Assembly: GCF_963855985.1 (NCBI RefSeq)
Contig: NC_087100.1
Span: forward strand, 2,825,001 to 2,889,000
Direction of reading: 5' to 3'
DNA: 64,000 nucleotides
Origin: Ostrinia nubilalis
Taxonomy: Eukaryota; Arthropoda; Insecta; Lepidoptera; Crambidae
Shown: piece after piece, positions 33,901-49,300 of the stretch
Layout of the letters: each line of letters opens with the position of its first letter
Numbering within the stretch: the stretch's first letter is position 1
Notes under the pieces: generated by a model
Seen by the model: the letters and a program-made list of their open reading frames with translations, nothing else
Database searches by the model: none
Told to the model about the DNA's origin: nothing
Position numbers and translations under genes: made by a program

Positions 33901-36900
33901 GATCCCTTGTATTTTGTTTACTTTAGAGTCATAATTGGTACACTTTCGAAACACACACGATGGCATTTTTTATTTATTTTGGTAAGAACACAGGAACTTA
34001 CGGTATGGTACGCACGCGATTGCGCACGACGTAAGCCACACGAAGACTAAACACAAGACGTCCCAATTGGGACGTATTTGAGTATTCACAACGCGAACGC
34101 TTATAACATATCTGCTTTTGTTTTTATATAATATCATTGCTTTCTAAATGTTTATCAGACAATGAGCCACATTAAGAATAAATCCTGATATTTGTTTGCC
34201 GTTTCTTGATTAAATGACTCAGTCGACTCTTTTAGCCGACCGTTTTGCAGTTCATTTACCTTTTCCAAAATAGGCATTGGTGTAACGAGCTGCCCTGAAC
34301 TTTATTCGATATCTCGGATTCTCGTCCTCTCCGTAAAAGATGTAGCACTTTATTTGCTCAATATCTCGGATTCTCAGTCCCTCGGTGAGGCTGTAGCTCA
34401 AATACAATATCAGGTTCCCGTTGGCCTTGAGCCTTGACCTATTTTTCGAGGCGGAGATTGGGCCTTGGCCGTTTGAACAGCCTTCGCACCCTCTATATTA
34501 GAATTTATATAGATAAGGTCCCTTTTCACTATAAAATTTATAGTTTGTTTTCTATACAGTACCAGAACAGAGATTATTAGTGAGTGATAATAATATATAT
34601 TGCTTCCTTACTAATAATATTTATGCATTATACTCGTACATTCGTATGTTATAAGTTACTAGGATCATTAAGCGCCACTAAATAGCTGCTACATCGATGA
34701 ATTTTATTATAAATACTAGCTTTCCGCCCGCGGCTTCGCCCGCGTGGAATTTTGTCTGTCACAGAAAAACTTTATCGCGCGCGTCCCTGTTTCAAAAACC
34801 GGGATAAAAACTATCCTATGTTCTTTCCCGGGACTCAAACTATCTCTATGCCAAATTTCATCAAAATCGGTTGCGAGGTTTAAGCGGGAAAGCGTAACAG
34901 ACAGACAGACAGACAGACAGACAGAGTTACTTTCGCATTTATAATATTAGTTGGGATTAAAAACAAATAATGATAATACCTAGAACGAAACAAAATGAAT
35001 GATTATACTTTTTTTTACATTTTAAGTTATTATTTACACAAAATTTCCAATGTTTGTATTATTTTTTCTGCGATTGTGTTGTAATTTGTATTGTTGTCTT
35101 CCGCCTTTATGTAATGTGATACATGATTCACGATGACACTGTTGTCAAACAAATGAGTATCAGATTGGGTGACGGTAATTACTGCCTGGAACGGTAGCTG
35201 TTTGGCTCGTAGCCAGAGCCACATTTTGCTGAACGGTAGGTACTTGTTGCAAAATCACTCTTGTTACCACTAAACAAGATGCCACAGTGGTAAGCTTGAT
35301 GTGCCTTTGTCTGTTGTACATGCGCTGTGCTTGTGCGTACCTACAACTAGCAGCTCGAAGCAGGAGCCTATAGTTACTTATTCTGTGCCTATAGCTAGAG
35401 ACATGTTTATCAAAATCTGTTCAGTACCTAATGTATTACTGGTTTCTATCAAAAAGTGATATTTTGAAATAATATTGTTTACTATTTTATTGCCGATCAC
35501 ATCAAATTGCGTTGTGATCTGAATCCGTCTGTCTGAATTGACTTATCAACAGATATCGAAGAATCCGGGCCATGGTCGAAATTTAACAGGACGTACAATT
35601 CCAATTATCAAATTAGAATTTTATTAGAATTTAATTTCAATTATTATAAGGCTAAGTAAAAAATAATAGTTGGTATGATTTAATAATAACTCTACAATAA
35701 TTTAGTAGTTCGACTTTTTTGAAGATTCAGAAGAGCTTAGTCCTATACTGTGTGAATTAAACTTTTGTTATTCTTTTAACTCTTGTCTCAAGAGGTTTTG
35801 GATGCAATTATTCTCCTTCTCAAAGCCTAAGAAAAAAATAATACATTGTGGTTCCCAGATTGGTGCAGTGATTGTAGTATAGCACCCTCATTGCAGGTGC
35901 ATGGAAGTACGACAAAACCATCACCTGATCAGTGACTAAGCGGTCTGTTTAATGGACCAATTAATACGAGTAACATCTAGATTTTAGATATCAGTATGTT
36001 CTTATCATTAATATCAACCGTATCTACTTTTACTGTATCTAAGTCTTTTATTATTAGTCATTCAACAGTTACTGAATCTTTGTTTTCATTTCAAGGGGAC
36101 ATCACCTCGATTACGATTGCGTTTTCTTCTCCCTTTTTCTTATAATTACCTACAATTTTGTAGTGGTTTTTCTTAAACATAAAAAGTTGTCTCATAAAAG
36201 ATACAGACGAACAAAGAGCTTCCTCTATCCTTGGAGTTGATTGCTAAAGCTTATCACGCCAAAGCATACCATACGGAGTGATGTTAGAGGTCATATTATA
36301 TTTCATAAATAGGTCGGTGGGACTGCCAAACAGATGTGTGTCGCGTTAGAGTCAACCCCAAATATTACAGAGGTAACCAGTTATTTACGTTGGGTCTCTC
36401 TTTAGAAACTTATTGAAGAGCTTTTGATAAATAGATCATAGCTAGGCTTTCGTTTTGTACCTTTGAGTCTCCTAAATCTATGATGCTTCAGGGTCGAACT
36501 TGTCAGCTCTCCTTGAATTTTCGCTATTTTTTATTGTATAATAATGCGTATTCTTAAAAAATTGCATTAAAATATCATCATGGTAACTTTTCATCAATCC
36601 ATAACGATGATAAATCTTTTATTAAGCTTTTTAAATTTGTTTCCTCTAACGTTAAATGGCGTCTACAATTTGGATACGAATCTGCACCCAATCTTAATTC
36701 GTATACGATTGGTACGACCTCGTATGCGAAATGGAATTCTAATTCTTCAATTATACCTACGTCTGCTTAAATTAAATCTCTTTAGTTATCTTGAATCACT
36801 CCAACTGCGTTCTTGTGATGAGCTTTTACTTTTTGGCAAAATCTAATTTCATTTCAGTATGCTGTTAACTGGAGCCGAAAATAGTTTGACCTTTATGTTG

Positions 36901-39900
36901 AAGTAACGGTCAGAGGTGACTTTAGGTTGTGAAAGGTCATACTTGAGTAAGAAAAATGCAGATAAAACTAATATAAAACTATCAAAAGTAAGAACTGAAA
37001 AAACAGGCGATAATATTAATTTATAAAATAGTTACTACCTGGGCTATTGTAGTGAACCTAATCCTAAAAACACAAGAATACTTAACGTATATTTAGCGTA
37101 CTTGGAAAAGTTATTTTGTTAATAGTTTAGTCATACAAAAATATTTTGCTGTTTGGAAAGTCATGCACGTTGGCAATCCACGACAAATACGTAATATGTA
37201 CTTATTATAATTACGTCGCATACATGCAAATAAGCGGAAGTTTTGCTTTTTTGTAGGAAATTGTAAATAAGTTACTTTTCAATAACGTTAGTTTAAAATA
37301 AACTACTTAATAACAGTTAGTTTGACAGAGTTTTATTATAATTACTTATTTTAAAACTTGTTAGTGTTTGCGAAATGGTTTACGTTAAAGTTCTTCACTT
37401 TATATTCAATTCATATAAGTAGGTATGCAACATAATATTATTACTGAATCCACATAGGTACTTCCTCCTTCCAAGTTTGAAAACTTTCAAACACGATCTC
37501 AAAGTCTATGGCACCTACGCCGCGAAAGGGTTAACAAGTCCGTCCTACCCAAGCCCAACAAGCGGGTGATTGCCCCTTTTAAATTTCCCTGAATCAGCGA
37601 TCGATTTATTTGCCCTATGCCTATTGTTATTGCCAAATTACGGCAGCACATCAGGCTATCAGTTTTGTTGCAAAATTCATAAGTACCTAGCTCCTATTAG
37701 GATTAATATAAGATTCCGCAGTGTTTAGCTTATGTTATGAAGTCAGCACCCGTTCTTCTACGAGATCTCCAGAATGATCAATTTGACTCAAAAAAATACA
37801 ATAATTGTACTGTGTAGGACTTACTTATTTGTTCCACTAACTGTCCGTGACATGTCCATATAACTTAACCCGTTAGACTCTCGCGACGCTTTCACTGGAA
37901 TAATTGCGATTTTTCCGTAATTAATTTTCCACTATTGTCTGTGGGGCCCGTGCCGCCTTTGTGACCGCCATGACGTGCGTGACAGATTGCAAGCACCGAT
38001 GCTTTATTACCTCACATTTAGGGCTACCATCTGTCCGGATTTGTCTGAAGATGTCCGGACTTTGTCCAACTTTGCGTTCAGCAGTTCACTAATCTATACA
38101 ATGCTGCAAAGCTAGCGTAAGGGACCTACCTACCTAAATGGAATAACATTATGCATGCATGCATGGTTCTAGGATCTGGCCCAGAACCAGTACCTTAGCA
38201 TGGCAGCACTGGTCATGTGGTTATGACAGACAGCGGCGCCAATACCATTATGGGTGGTGATGATGATTCACGGTGCTTACACCAGCACCAGCTACGTCCA
38301 TTCATGCCTACTGTTTGTCACGACTTTAATTTATTCCTTTCGAGAAAATTCATTCTAATTTTGTGTGTTAACGATCAGTTATATCGTAAATAATACACAA
38401 TACTTTCTACAGCTTGTGCAATATAAAATTCTCTTTATTTTAAATTCATATTAACAAGAGAATAATCTCTCAGTTCTCTAATCTAGACTGGATAGTAATT
38501 GATTTATTAATTAAAAAATATAGCCAACGGTTTTCAGTTCACGTTTACTTGAAGCCAATCAAAATATTTCATCACGATTATTTCAGCAGTAAATATCTAC
38601 TCGTTATTGCATTAAAACCTGATATTTGTCGAAATTTCATTGTTTTGTAATGATACGCTTTAATTCTAAGTTGACGTAACGGAGCGAAGTAACAAGCAAG
38701 CAATGGCGATTTTCGAAACGACCGCGGGAAACATTACAATGGAAATAATGTTGGTTAATGTCCTCTAATTGCAGATATTTTTGACAGCCCGAAGTGAGAG
38801 TCACTTATTGAAGATGATAGCTAATAATTTTGTGTGTTGTTTCGTTCAATAATAAATGATTCTGTGATAGGCAGTAATAATAGTGCTTCAAAGGGTACTT
38901 CTTGTCATGTTGTCTCCAAGTCCGTGGTTCAATTAAAAAAACTAAATTTTGATTAAAAAATTAAAGGACAAAATGCTTCAAAATTAATACCAAATGGGTT
39001 AAAATTTTTAGTGAATTGTAATATTTCTAAAAGTATTCACCAATACCCAAGTAAATTATTTAAATAGATATAAAAATAATGTCATAGCAACTATGACAAT
39101 GATTAACTGCGTTACATCGAATGATTAATTAAAAGATATTATAAATCGCTAAAAGTTTAAATATAATAATTAACAAAACAATAATATCAGTCATACCTAA
39201 ATTGTAAATTGTAATGATTAACAGACTTTTTATTGTTTTTTTTTTCTTTCCTTTAAATAATTAGCAAACATTAAATATTATGTAAGCGGTGTTTTTTACC
39301 TTAATATAGCTATACATTTACATTATTGAATTGTCAAAGTGTCTGTGCAAATATTGATGTAATAGTTGATGGTGAACCTAAATAAATAAATAAATAAATA
39401 AATACGGTCATACCTACACGACTTGTGTGAAATAAGTCATCAGCCTAATAAATCTTTATTAAGTTGTGATAAATCATAATTTAAAATAATTGCATTTATT
39501 CATCAATTTCATCAAAAATCGTACTGGTCACATTAAATATTTAAATTCCTGGCCTTAAAAGTCGCCTCAATTTTTCCGCTAGTTAATTTAGTAGCATTAA
39601 TTTAGAGGCAGCATTATAAGTACTATTAGGGTTGAATTTTCTTTTTGTTTAGTTTTGTACATCCTTTACATTCCTCATACCCTTAACTTTAAAAGAGGAC
39701 GGGCCTGAAACGATATCGACTATAAATAACATGGAATTTACTGCTGTCCAGATTTAGCAGTTGACATTTAATTGCTACAGGAACGAAACAAAACTATTTG
39801 AACTCTCAAAACGGGAATGGAAATGCTTAAGAACGTTTACAGATGCGGCTAGAAGTGATTAAAGGTTGGTCGTTGGCCGATCATCCTTGGCAGAAAGCCA

Positions 39901-42900
39901 GGGTGCCGAGTCAGGGGCTTGCCTCACGAACGTTGGCTGGCAAAACTATTCTGTCTATGGACTGTTCTATTTTCAAATTAATGTCCCAGGCACGTCCTTT
40001 TCCACGTTTCTTTTTTTTATGCTTTTTATTGCAACCTGCCAGAGTGTAGCATTTTTTGTTTGTTGGGTAAAAAATCCCCTAAAGAAATGAATAACCCTCC
40101 TGGCGCAGCCGGGTAAATAGGTTTAGGGTCTAAAATTACAGATAAGAAAATTCACCACGCTTGATCAATTTGGTATGTTTCATGAAAGTCCTAAGAATTC
40201 TTGCAAAAGAAATAAAATTCCAGATAAGAAAGAGCATTGGGCGTTGAAAATTGCGAAACGTCCATTACTTCAGAAAAGGCATTTACCTCTCGTAACAAAA
40301 TAGAATGGTCTTTCGGGAATAACTGTTTATTAGGAGACGATATTATGTTCTTTTCAGAGGTATTCTTCAAGACACATTCGCCTCAGATGACCTTGGTAGA
40401 TTATGGCTCTATTCAGCCGAAATATTTGTGAAGGAGAGAATTTTTACGGAGCGATTTCGTTCATGAAAGTTTTAGCTTTTCTTATGGTTTAATTTTTTCC
40501 TCGCACTCTCTCTACTCTTAGTTCGACAGATGCATAAGTAAGAAAGTGATTTATTTTCTTAACGGATATTGTAAAGAGGTTAACTGTATTTTATAATTGC
40601 CGTAAGATATTGATTTCGATGCAATTAAGAACGAATTTTACAAATATTTTATTGATAATGAGGTGATTTTGCAAATGTATGAGGATAATAAATAAGTGGG
40701 CCATAGCATGCCCCAGCGGAATTTTTCTAAGACAAAAATATGATAGGATTATGATTATGGTGAATTCAACCATCTTACTTAACTGTCTGTCGTCATATTT
40801 ACCATGAATGCATTAATGTGTTCAGAACCGTTGTTAAGATAGCCAATTCCTCTGTGGGTGAGGATTCCGGTTGAAATTCGCTTCCACCTTCGGCCTGATC
40901 ATCATTTTCCATCAGGTGAAATGCAGGCCAAGAGCTTCCTCGTTGGGGATAAAAAAGCGTGCTATTTATAGCATATCCCAACGAAGTTTCTCCAGGAAAT
41001 ATATGCACATGCGTTAGGGGGCGTCCATAAATTACGTGAGGCTTTTAGGGGGGGGAGGGGGTCAACGAAAACCTCACTAAATCTCACGTGGGGGAGAGGG
41101 GGGGTCTCGGAAAATATCACGTAATTTTTCCCGCAAGAAATAGAGTAAAATTGCCAGAAAACTGGGTTATTGAAGTAAAAAAAAATGATTTTTTTTATGA
41201 TGATAATGACAATTTATTCTAAACCGTCTAATCAAATTAAACTAAAAATGCCTCCATCTGCATTTGTGAACACTAAAGATGCAGAATAAATGTCGAAATT
41301 AAGAAAATTCGAATTTAAAAAAAAAACGTCATCGGCATCGCTATTGCGTAAAAAATTGGCCAAGTGCGTGTCGTGCCACGCGCAGTGTAGGGTTTCGTAG
41401 TTGTCTGTCGTTACCACAATATACAGGGTGGAAACGATAAGTGATCTCACTCGATTATTTCTAAACTATACAAGATATCCAAAAACTGATTACTGATCCT
41501 AAAAGTGCTTCACTAGCTCTATCCAACAGTGCCAATAATAGGTTTCACAATAAATTTGACCTATCTGAAAATTCAATGTTTCCAGCCTCCATACATTTAG
41601 TAAAACCACATAATATTAAAAACTGTACAAGATATCCAAAAACTGGTAACTGATCCTGAAAGTGCTTCACGAGCTCTATCCAACGGTACCAATAATAATT
41701 TATAAAATAAACTGGATCTATTCGAAAATTCAATGTTTACAGCTTCCATACATTTAATACTGCCACAATCATGGCACTCATGGTTTGATAATATTATAGC
41801 AAGTAAAGCCTAAAACCAATGTTTTCCATGAATAATTTTCAATTAGAATGCAATTTTCGAATTAATTTTAAGTGTTTATTATTTAAAATAAAAAAAATTA
41901 ACACTTCTAATATTGTGTGGCTGGCATAGTGGCATACATTTAGTATGGAGGCTGAAAACATTGAATTTTCGGATAGATCCAGTTAATTCTGTAACCTATT
42001 ACTAATATCGTTTGAAAGAGCTCGGGAAGCACTTTCAGAATCAGTAATCAGTTTTTCGATATCTTGTATAGTTTAGAAATAATCGAGTGAGATCACTTAA
42101 CGTTTCCACCCTGTATTTCAGAAGCAAGCAATTACTTCATATAAAGTCACTTTTCATATTTTCTTCTAAGGAATTTTTACTGCTTAAGAAATTGTATAAT
42201 ACATGAGTCAAATGACTATTACTCTTAAACTAAGTAATGTATCTTAACCGTTATAGTTTTCCTTGAAAAAATTCATCCCCACTTTACATGCAGGGGAGCT
42301 ACCCTAGATTTTTTTTTATGAACATTTTATTTTACCGTTTTGTCGGCGTGATTAATATAAATACCTTCACAAAATTACAGCTCCCCAGTACCAATAGTTT
42401 CCAAGCGAAACCTCGGACAGACAGACAGACATGTCGAAACTCTAAGGGTTCAGGACTACGGAACCCTAAAAATGACATTACATACGTATGAAAATATTAT
42501 GTATTTGTAGTTAAAGTAACCAATAGTCAAATTTGACAGATGTCAAATGACAAGTGGTTAAATAACAGAAAAAAAAATTATAACAATGTTTAACTTGACT
42601 TTTAGTACATTTTTTAACTATTAGTTTACATTTTATTAATATTTAACCATTAGTAGCAAAATTTAACAATTAGTTATTTTAACTATGAATCAAAAAACTG
42701 GTCCTAGGTTGAAGCAATTGCTTGTCTTACTAAACGACGGGAAGCTACGGAACCCTGCACTGCGCGTGGCACGACATTGGGTTACTGATTTTTTCATATA
42801 AATCTAATAGACTCGAAGCATAGACATTGCAAAATAGGCATTTTATTAAATATCACGTGAGATTAGGGGGGTGGGGGAGGGGGTCAGGCAAAATCTCACC

Positions 42901-43291
42901 AAATCTCACCAAGGGGGGCGGGGGGGTTGAAAAATGGCCAAAATTGTCTCACGTAATTTATGGACGCCCCCTTAGGGTCTTTTATATCAACAGCACGTGA
43001 GTGCAAGGCCGTATCAATAATAATAAAAGTTGAACCCGCTGTCCGTTTGTCGCAGCAATACAAGGTCAGGGATTGTGTGTTATGCAACGCATATGACTGT
43101 GTTCGTATAACACGTGCGTGCGTTATTTTCCTCCGGATTACCGATACAAGTCATACAAGTCTTTGCCTACTTTGTACGAGTCTTATAGGATCTTCTTCTT
43201 ATATTCTACGTAACCAAAGTTGCATTCTTCAGTTTTTCGTTTCTTTAACGGATATCCCAATCCCAACTAATATTATAAATGCGAAAGTAAC

Positions 43292-43332
<41 letters not shown>

Positions 43333-46300
43333 TACGCTTTCCCGCTTAAACCTCGCAACCGATTTTGATGAAATTTGGCATAGAGATAGTTTGAGTCCCG
43401 GGAAAGAACATAGGATAGTTTTTATCCCGGTTTTTGAAACAGGGACGCGCGCGATAAAGTTTTTCTGTGACAGACAAAATTCCACGCGGGCGAAGCCGCG
43501 GGCGGAAAGCTAGTTATAAATAAAATAAAGTCCTTTATTGCTTCTACAACTTACTTAGCTAGTTACATTATTATTGTTATTATATCTTCAGTTTTACTAA
43601 CTTATTGTTCGCTCAAGAACTAAGTATGCAATCTTTCAACCTTTTCATTAAAAATGTTATATGATTATGATTTAATATATTGCGGAATCACTCGCAGTGT
43701 TATAATACCTTCTAGACTAATACTTAGGTATTCAAATTGCCTTGTGTGAGTTATTGAGGACTTTACTATTATTCTGGGTTTACTTACTTACTCTTCAAGA
43801 TAATATTCCAGGATAAATAAGGTTTCTTAATGGTCTTGCTTGACTCTTGAGCAACCCCTTTAGACTCTACAGTATTATACACAACTTCTTGCATTATTAT
43901 TACTGGGTGTGAGTTAATACCTAATGACAATATTACGTTCATAGAGTTCTCGTTACTTTTATAATTGTCCCCCTGATATATTATCTGAGATGCGTGATGA
44001 TCACAATCATCTATCACTTTTGCTAGCGTCTCTTGGTAGAAAACTTGTCAAGCTAAACACAGTGGCATCTTATCACGTTGCAATAGGGGCGATATTACAA
44101 CAATATAATGTATAGTGTGATGTGCTGTCGACTGTTCAACAAAGATGCGTTCCATTGGTTTACAACATGCGACCGGCAGAATTAGCTGCGCACGCGCCGA
44201 CCCGGAATTAATTCACTACAGGAACTTTCTGGATCGTTTCACCAACGTTTAATCTTAATCCTATCGAATAATTTACAAGCGGCTCCTCTGATCTGACTTT
44301 ATGATGCACAATTTAGCTGTTCGTTTTTTAATTGCTTTTTTTTATTCGAAACTAAATGTTGTCGACTGTTGAACAAAGCTGCTGCCTTTCAAAGATTTTC
44401 ACAAAGACGGAACAACCAAATGCTGTTGCAAAGATTGCAAAGATTTCCACAAAGAAAAGTTAATAACCTTCGTTACTTACTTTACATAAGCTTACGCTCA
44501 CGTAAGCCATGGGGAAGGAAAAAAACACTGGCAAGAGCAAGAAACTGGTTTCTAATAAACAAGCCCAAGCTACAAAGTCGATGCTAATTTTCACCTTCAG
44601 TTGTCTCAGCTCGTGCGTTGACAGCTCACTTTCCTTTTCATTTCCCCCCAATATGGCGGCTCTACCGGGCTACAGGCAGGGGCGTAGCTACTAAGGGGCT
44701 AGGCGGGGCAGTCCCACGGGGCCCACAAACTCAGGGGGCCCCCGAATCTTTACCAGAAAATCTCAATTGAACTGAACTTTGAAAATTTCTCTCATTTTCA
44801 ACCGACTTCAAAAAAGGAGGAGGTTCTCAATTCGACCCGTATGTTTTTTTTTTTTTTCTATGTTTGTTACGCGATAACTCCGCCAATTATGAACCGATTT
44901 GAACAAATCTTTTTTCGGCGTATAGGTAATACCTCAAGGGTGGTCCCATTTAAATTTAATAATAGAAAAAACGGGGGTTGTTTTTTCTGGAGTGAGAGTG
45001 AAGAGTGGAAAATTGGAGATGAACTTTTTTATACGCAATATCTCCGCCGATTGTAAATAAATTTGAACGATTATTTTTTTGTTGAATAGGTATTATCAAA
45101 AGGGTGGTTTCATGCGAATTTGAAGAAAATATTTCACCCCCAAGGGTGGAAAATTGGGGATGAACTTTTTTATACGCAATATTTTTAATTTTTAGTTTTT
45201 TTTTGTGTTCACGCATTTGAAGTCGGTTTTATTTTTTTAAAAAGTTAATTATATTCTTATCAAAATAAATAGGTAGTAGAGAAATTCGAAAGTTATAACT
45301 AGGGAAATTTGACGGATGCGTTTTATTCTATCGATGTGGGTTTTATTGTGAAGAGAAGAGAACGGTTAAAAAAATTAATGCTGTATCAGGAATTCAGGAG
45401 TAAGTAAGTTTAGTGTCAATAAATTTGATAAAACCTAACCAGTTTAAATTGCAGTGGGGCCCCATTTTTTTTTGCCCCAGGGCCCTTGGACCTAGCTACG
45501 TTACTGGCTACAGGCAAAGGCATAGTTAAATATCGTCGTGCTGCCATTTGCCACTTTCTCGCGTGCAACAGCTCAAGCTGCAATTAAAAATGCATTAGAC
45601 GTGCTAGAAAGACAAATTGAGTCGCAGATTTATTGCAGAAGGCAGTTTAATGCATTAAGCAAGTACACGTAACCGTGTGTGCAATTTAATTAATGAAATT
45701 ACGTTAGCTATAAACTACTTATAATGTACAATATGTATTGATTAATTCCCTTATTATTACTGTACCAACTGTGCTGTAATAAAAGCGAACGGTATATGTA
45801 ATTTTTAAAATACTCAGTTCCTATTTTTATTTATGTATAACAGAAAATAAATTTACGAAACAAATACAATTACAAAATTTTCATAATGATACAATGCAAT
45901 TAAAAATGGCCGTCTGAAAAGGCAACGGCGAACTGAATGAAGTGAATCACAACTGCGTTATAAAATGTAAACAGGAAAAACGCATTCCAACATTTTCAAT
46001 AAACGCAGCTGTTTCAAATTACAACTTTCCTATTACGAAACACGTATTTGTTTCATACTGTTTATTTGCTGTGTGTCATTCCTTGTTAGAATATTCAGCT
46101 CATTTCATGCAGCTACGAGGAGAATCCCAAGTCAACGACCTTCTCAAAGACAAACTATTGCACTATATTACGCGACCAACCTATCTTGGTCCGCGTTCCC
46201 TTCCCCCGTTCGCAGAATAAGCGGATGCGCTCTACGGATGAATGCGTCTTGAGAGTTCTAAATGACTGGACATGTACTATCTAGGTAGGTTGAGAAATAA

Positions 46301-49300
46301 CAAGATGGCCGTTTTGTAAATTGTTGGTGAATTATAAAATATGTAGTTTTGATAAAAGTTACGTATCTCTATAATAATACGACTGTAGCCGAGGATCTAT
46401 CAATCAAGACATAAATAAAAATTTATTAGTTTGATTGAATGTTATTAATTCATGAATTCACTTTTTAAGTGAATTACTTAATTAATAAAGCGTTGCCTAT
46501 TTTTAATTAACGCATTCTTCTAAGTATGTATTAGGTTGAAAGAGAAATACCAGAGCAGGTAATATTTTATTTAAACCTAATTCAGAATTATAGTGATATT
46601 ATCTAATTTACATTAATGAGGAAATTGATTATAGTCAGTATGTTCAAAATAATAAAGGGCGAGGTATAGCGAAACACATTTTCAGTTCAACCTAAATCAT
46701 CTTGCACTATCATCGTGTGTCCGACAGTTTCGATCGTAACTAAGTATTTCAGTATCATAACGATTGCATACGAATAAATTGATCTCAATTGCAAGTCATG
46801 GGTAAGTATTATTCAATCCCGATGAAGATGATTCAGCAGAATGTGTTCTGTATTGAGTAAAAGTTCTTATGTCACTTTTATTTTTAACTTGTTTTTGTTT
46901 TGTTTGTTTGACTGAAACTCACGCGACTTTCTAACTTTCGCAACTTTTAGATCACCTAAATAAAACCCTTTCAAAAGATTTACTTACTCTAATTGGCAAC
47001 TGCTATCAAGTAACCTATAACGAGCACTTTATTTTATGCTTAAATTAACCTAATTGGTGAATAGCGGTTTATAAAGTTTGACGCTAAGACCTCTGTGAGA
47101 GTTTATAAAACCCACAAGTTCCAAACAAAGAACTTTTTTCCGTTTTTTACCACAAATTTTCTACTTAACGTCCCGTTTCCCTCGAAAAAACATTCTACTG
47201 TTAAATTCCCCAAATGTTTGTCAATTTGCATCCAACGAAGCGAATAGGCTTGTTGCGATTGCCCAAAGCGAATTGTATTTTTCGCGTTAACTTCGCGTTC
47301 GCGTTACAGATGATCGAAATTTCGCTTATATCATTAATCTACATACATACGCTCTTACATAATGTCTGGCAAGTCTTCGACTCAGGTAATAGAATTAGGT
47401 TCGTACGAGGAAAATGCCAGAGAAAATGTATGATTTTAATTTTCAGATAGGTTCAGTTACGTTTACAAACTCTACTTCTACCACTTCTTGAGTTTCGGTC
47501 TAAACTGTGAGCGCAGTGACGTAGTAAGTCTAAGCTATTTATAATGCTTTCTTAAGAAAATTAATTTCCCTATTATGAAATAGGAGTCCATTTTACATAA
47601 AACAGTGTTACATGATTTACCTATTCAGTTTTATTAGTTAAGGAAACTCTAGAGTAGAGAGTCTAGTAACTCTCTTAGGTAAAGTTAGGCAGGCAGGCTG
47701 TGCAGTTTATTATTGGTCGGTACAGTCCGCACAATAAACTTAGAAAATTTTGCAAATAAACTAAAATGAGAAATAAATAATTAGTATTTCTCCCCAAATA
47801 AATAGCTGTAAGTATTTAATTGGGAACTGAAATAATGATGAGTTGATTTTAAAGAAAATTGTTGCAGAAATGTTGTTACTTACAGTTTATACTGATTGAT
47901 GTACAGTCTCACTGTAACACTGTAAAGTCTCATCAAAATCCGTTAAGTTTTTGCACGAAAGAGCAACAAACATCCATCATCCTCACAGACTATCACATTA
48001 ATAATATTTGTAGGAAGCAGGACAAAATGCATTATGATTATGTAACATATTAATATCGGCAAATCTCATCAACTGTATACATACAGTATACTCCATTAGC
48101 ATTACCCCCATGACTGGCGTTTAGTCAAAGAAATAGTAAGGTATTCGTGCACACGATCCGATCTCGATACACGAAATTGAATCCGAGGTTATAAAGTTGA
48201 GTAACGCGTTACGTAAATAGAATATGGATTTTATGAAATAGGAAAGGCGTCACGTATCTGACAGATATTGCTGTCAGGTTCCCGGCAATTCCGGGGACAG
48301 TTATTTATTGGGTTAAGTGTACCTAACTCTAGTTGCAACGTAAGAAAGTTTTGGAATATGCTTATTTTTTATGCACGATCTACACATTAATTTTAGGTTT
48401 GAAATTGCAAAACACGTAAGTAAGTGGCTGAAACTAATAAGTATCAGCTTTCAAACAAAAGCAATTAAAATCTACACAGATTAATTAATGTGGACTGATT
48501 TATGCATTAGGTGCATAAATCTCCAGTTTCGTTTAATTAAACAAAACAAAATCACTTGATCCAATTTAAAATTTGTTACCGCTTACTAAATGAAGATTAC
48601 GAACACGAATATATTGAAGATTGGTTTCAAATGTTACCAATCTCAAGCTTGACTCTACGCTTGATTTTGATATCGAGTCATAAATTGGTTTCATAAATCG
48701 ACCCCAAAAGATACTGGTTTGAAATAAAAAAAAATTAAAAAACAAAACCAACTGCGTAAAAATAAACTAAAAAAACAAAAAACGATCCTGATAAACAAAA
48801 ACCTGCCTGAACCATCAACAACATCAGTCATTGTGTCATAAACAATGCATAAACTAGAGTGCAGTGACCTTTCCAGTGCTTAGCTTTGCTAACGGTGTCT
48901 AAATGACCTAGCATTGCTAACAAACAATAGAATCGGTGAAGAAGACGTGCACAATGTAGGTTTAGTTAGGTTCAAAGAGGCATTATTTTTGTTGTGGCCT
49001 TCCATTAATCCTAAACTAATCTTTAGAACGTGAAGGTTGAAGGTTTTCAATTGTTCTATTCTAACCTAAATTAATTGCTAATAAATTATATCCTATGATT
49101 TGTGAAACAGCTCCTCTTTACAGCTAGTAGAAGTTTCTGCTCGAGAGGATTTCGGTTTTTACTGAAAACTTTTCCAATTTTTCTCAATCTAGTTCAGCTG
49201 TTTGAATTTAGCAGCAATATTTTTAAACTACTATCGGAAATTCGTGGCCTGCATTTCTCCTGATGATTAAGCTGAAGGTGGCAGCGGAACCCGGAATCCT

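Noticed and set aside
34067..34080. CGTCCCAATTGGGACG palindrome.
   Set aside because: Short and isolated; nothing to distinguish it from chance.
22745..43332. Regular CAGA/TCTG arrays considered as CRISPR-like or tandem regulatory arrays.
   Set aside because: They are tetranucleotide microsatellites inside transposable elements, with no spacers.
34744..43485. Two open frames with nearly identical 66-70 residue peptides.
   Set aside because: Both lie inside Helitron copies; the peptide is mostly repeat translation (DRQT units).
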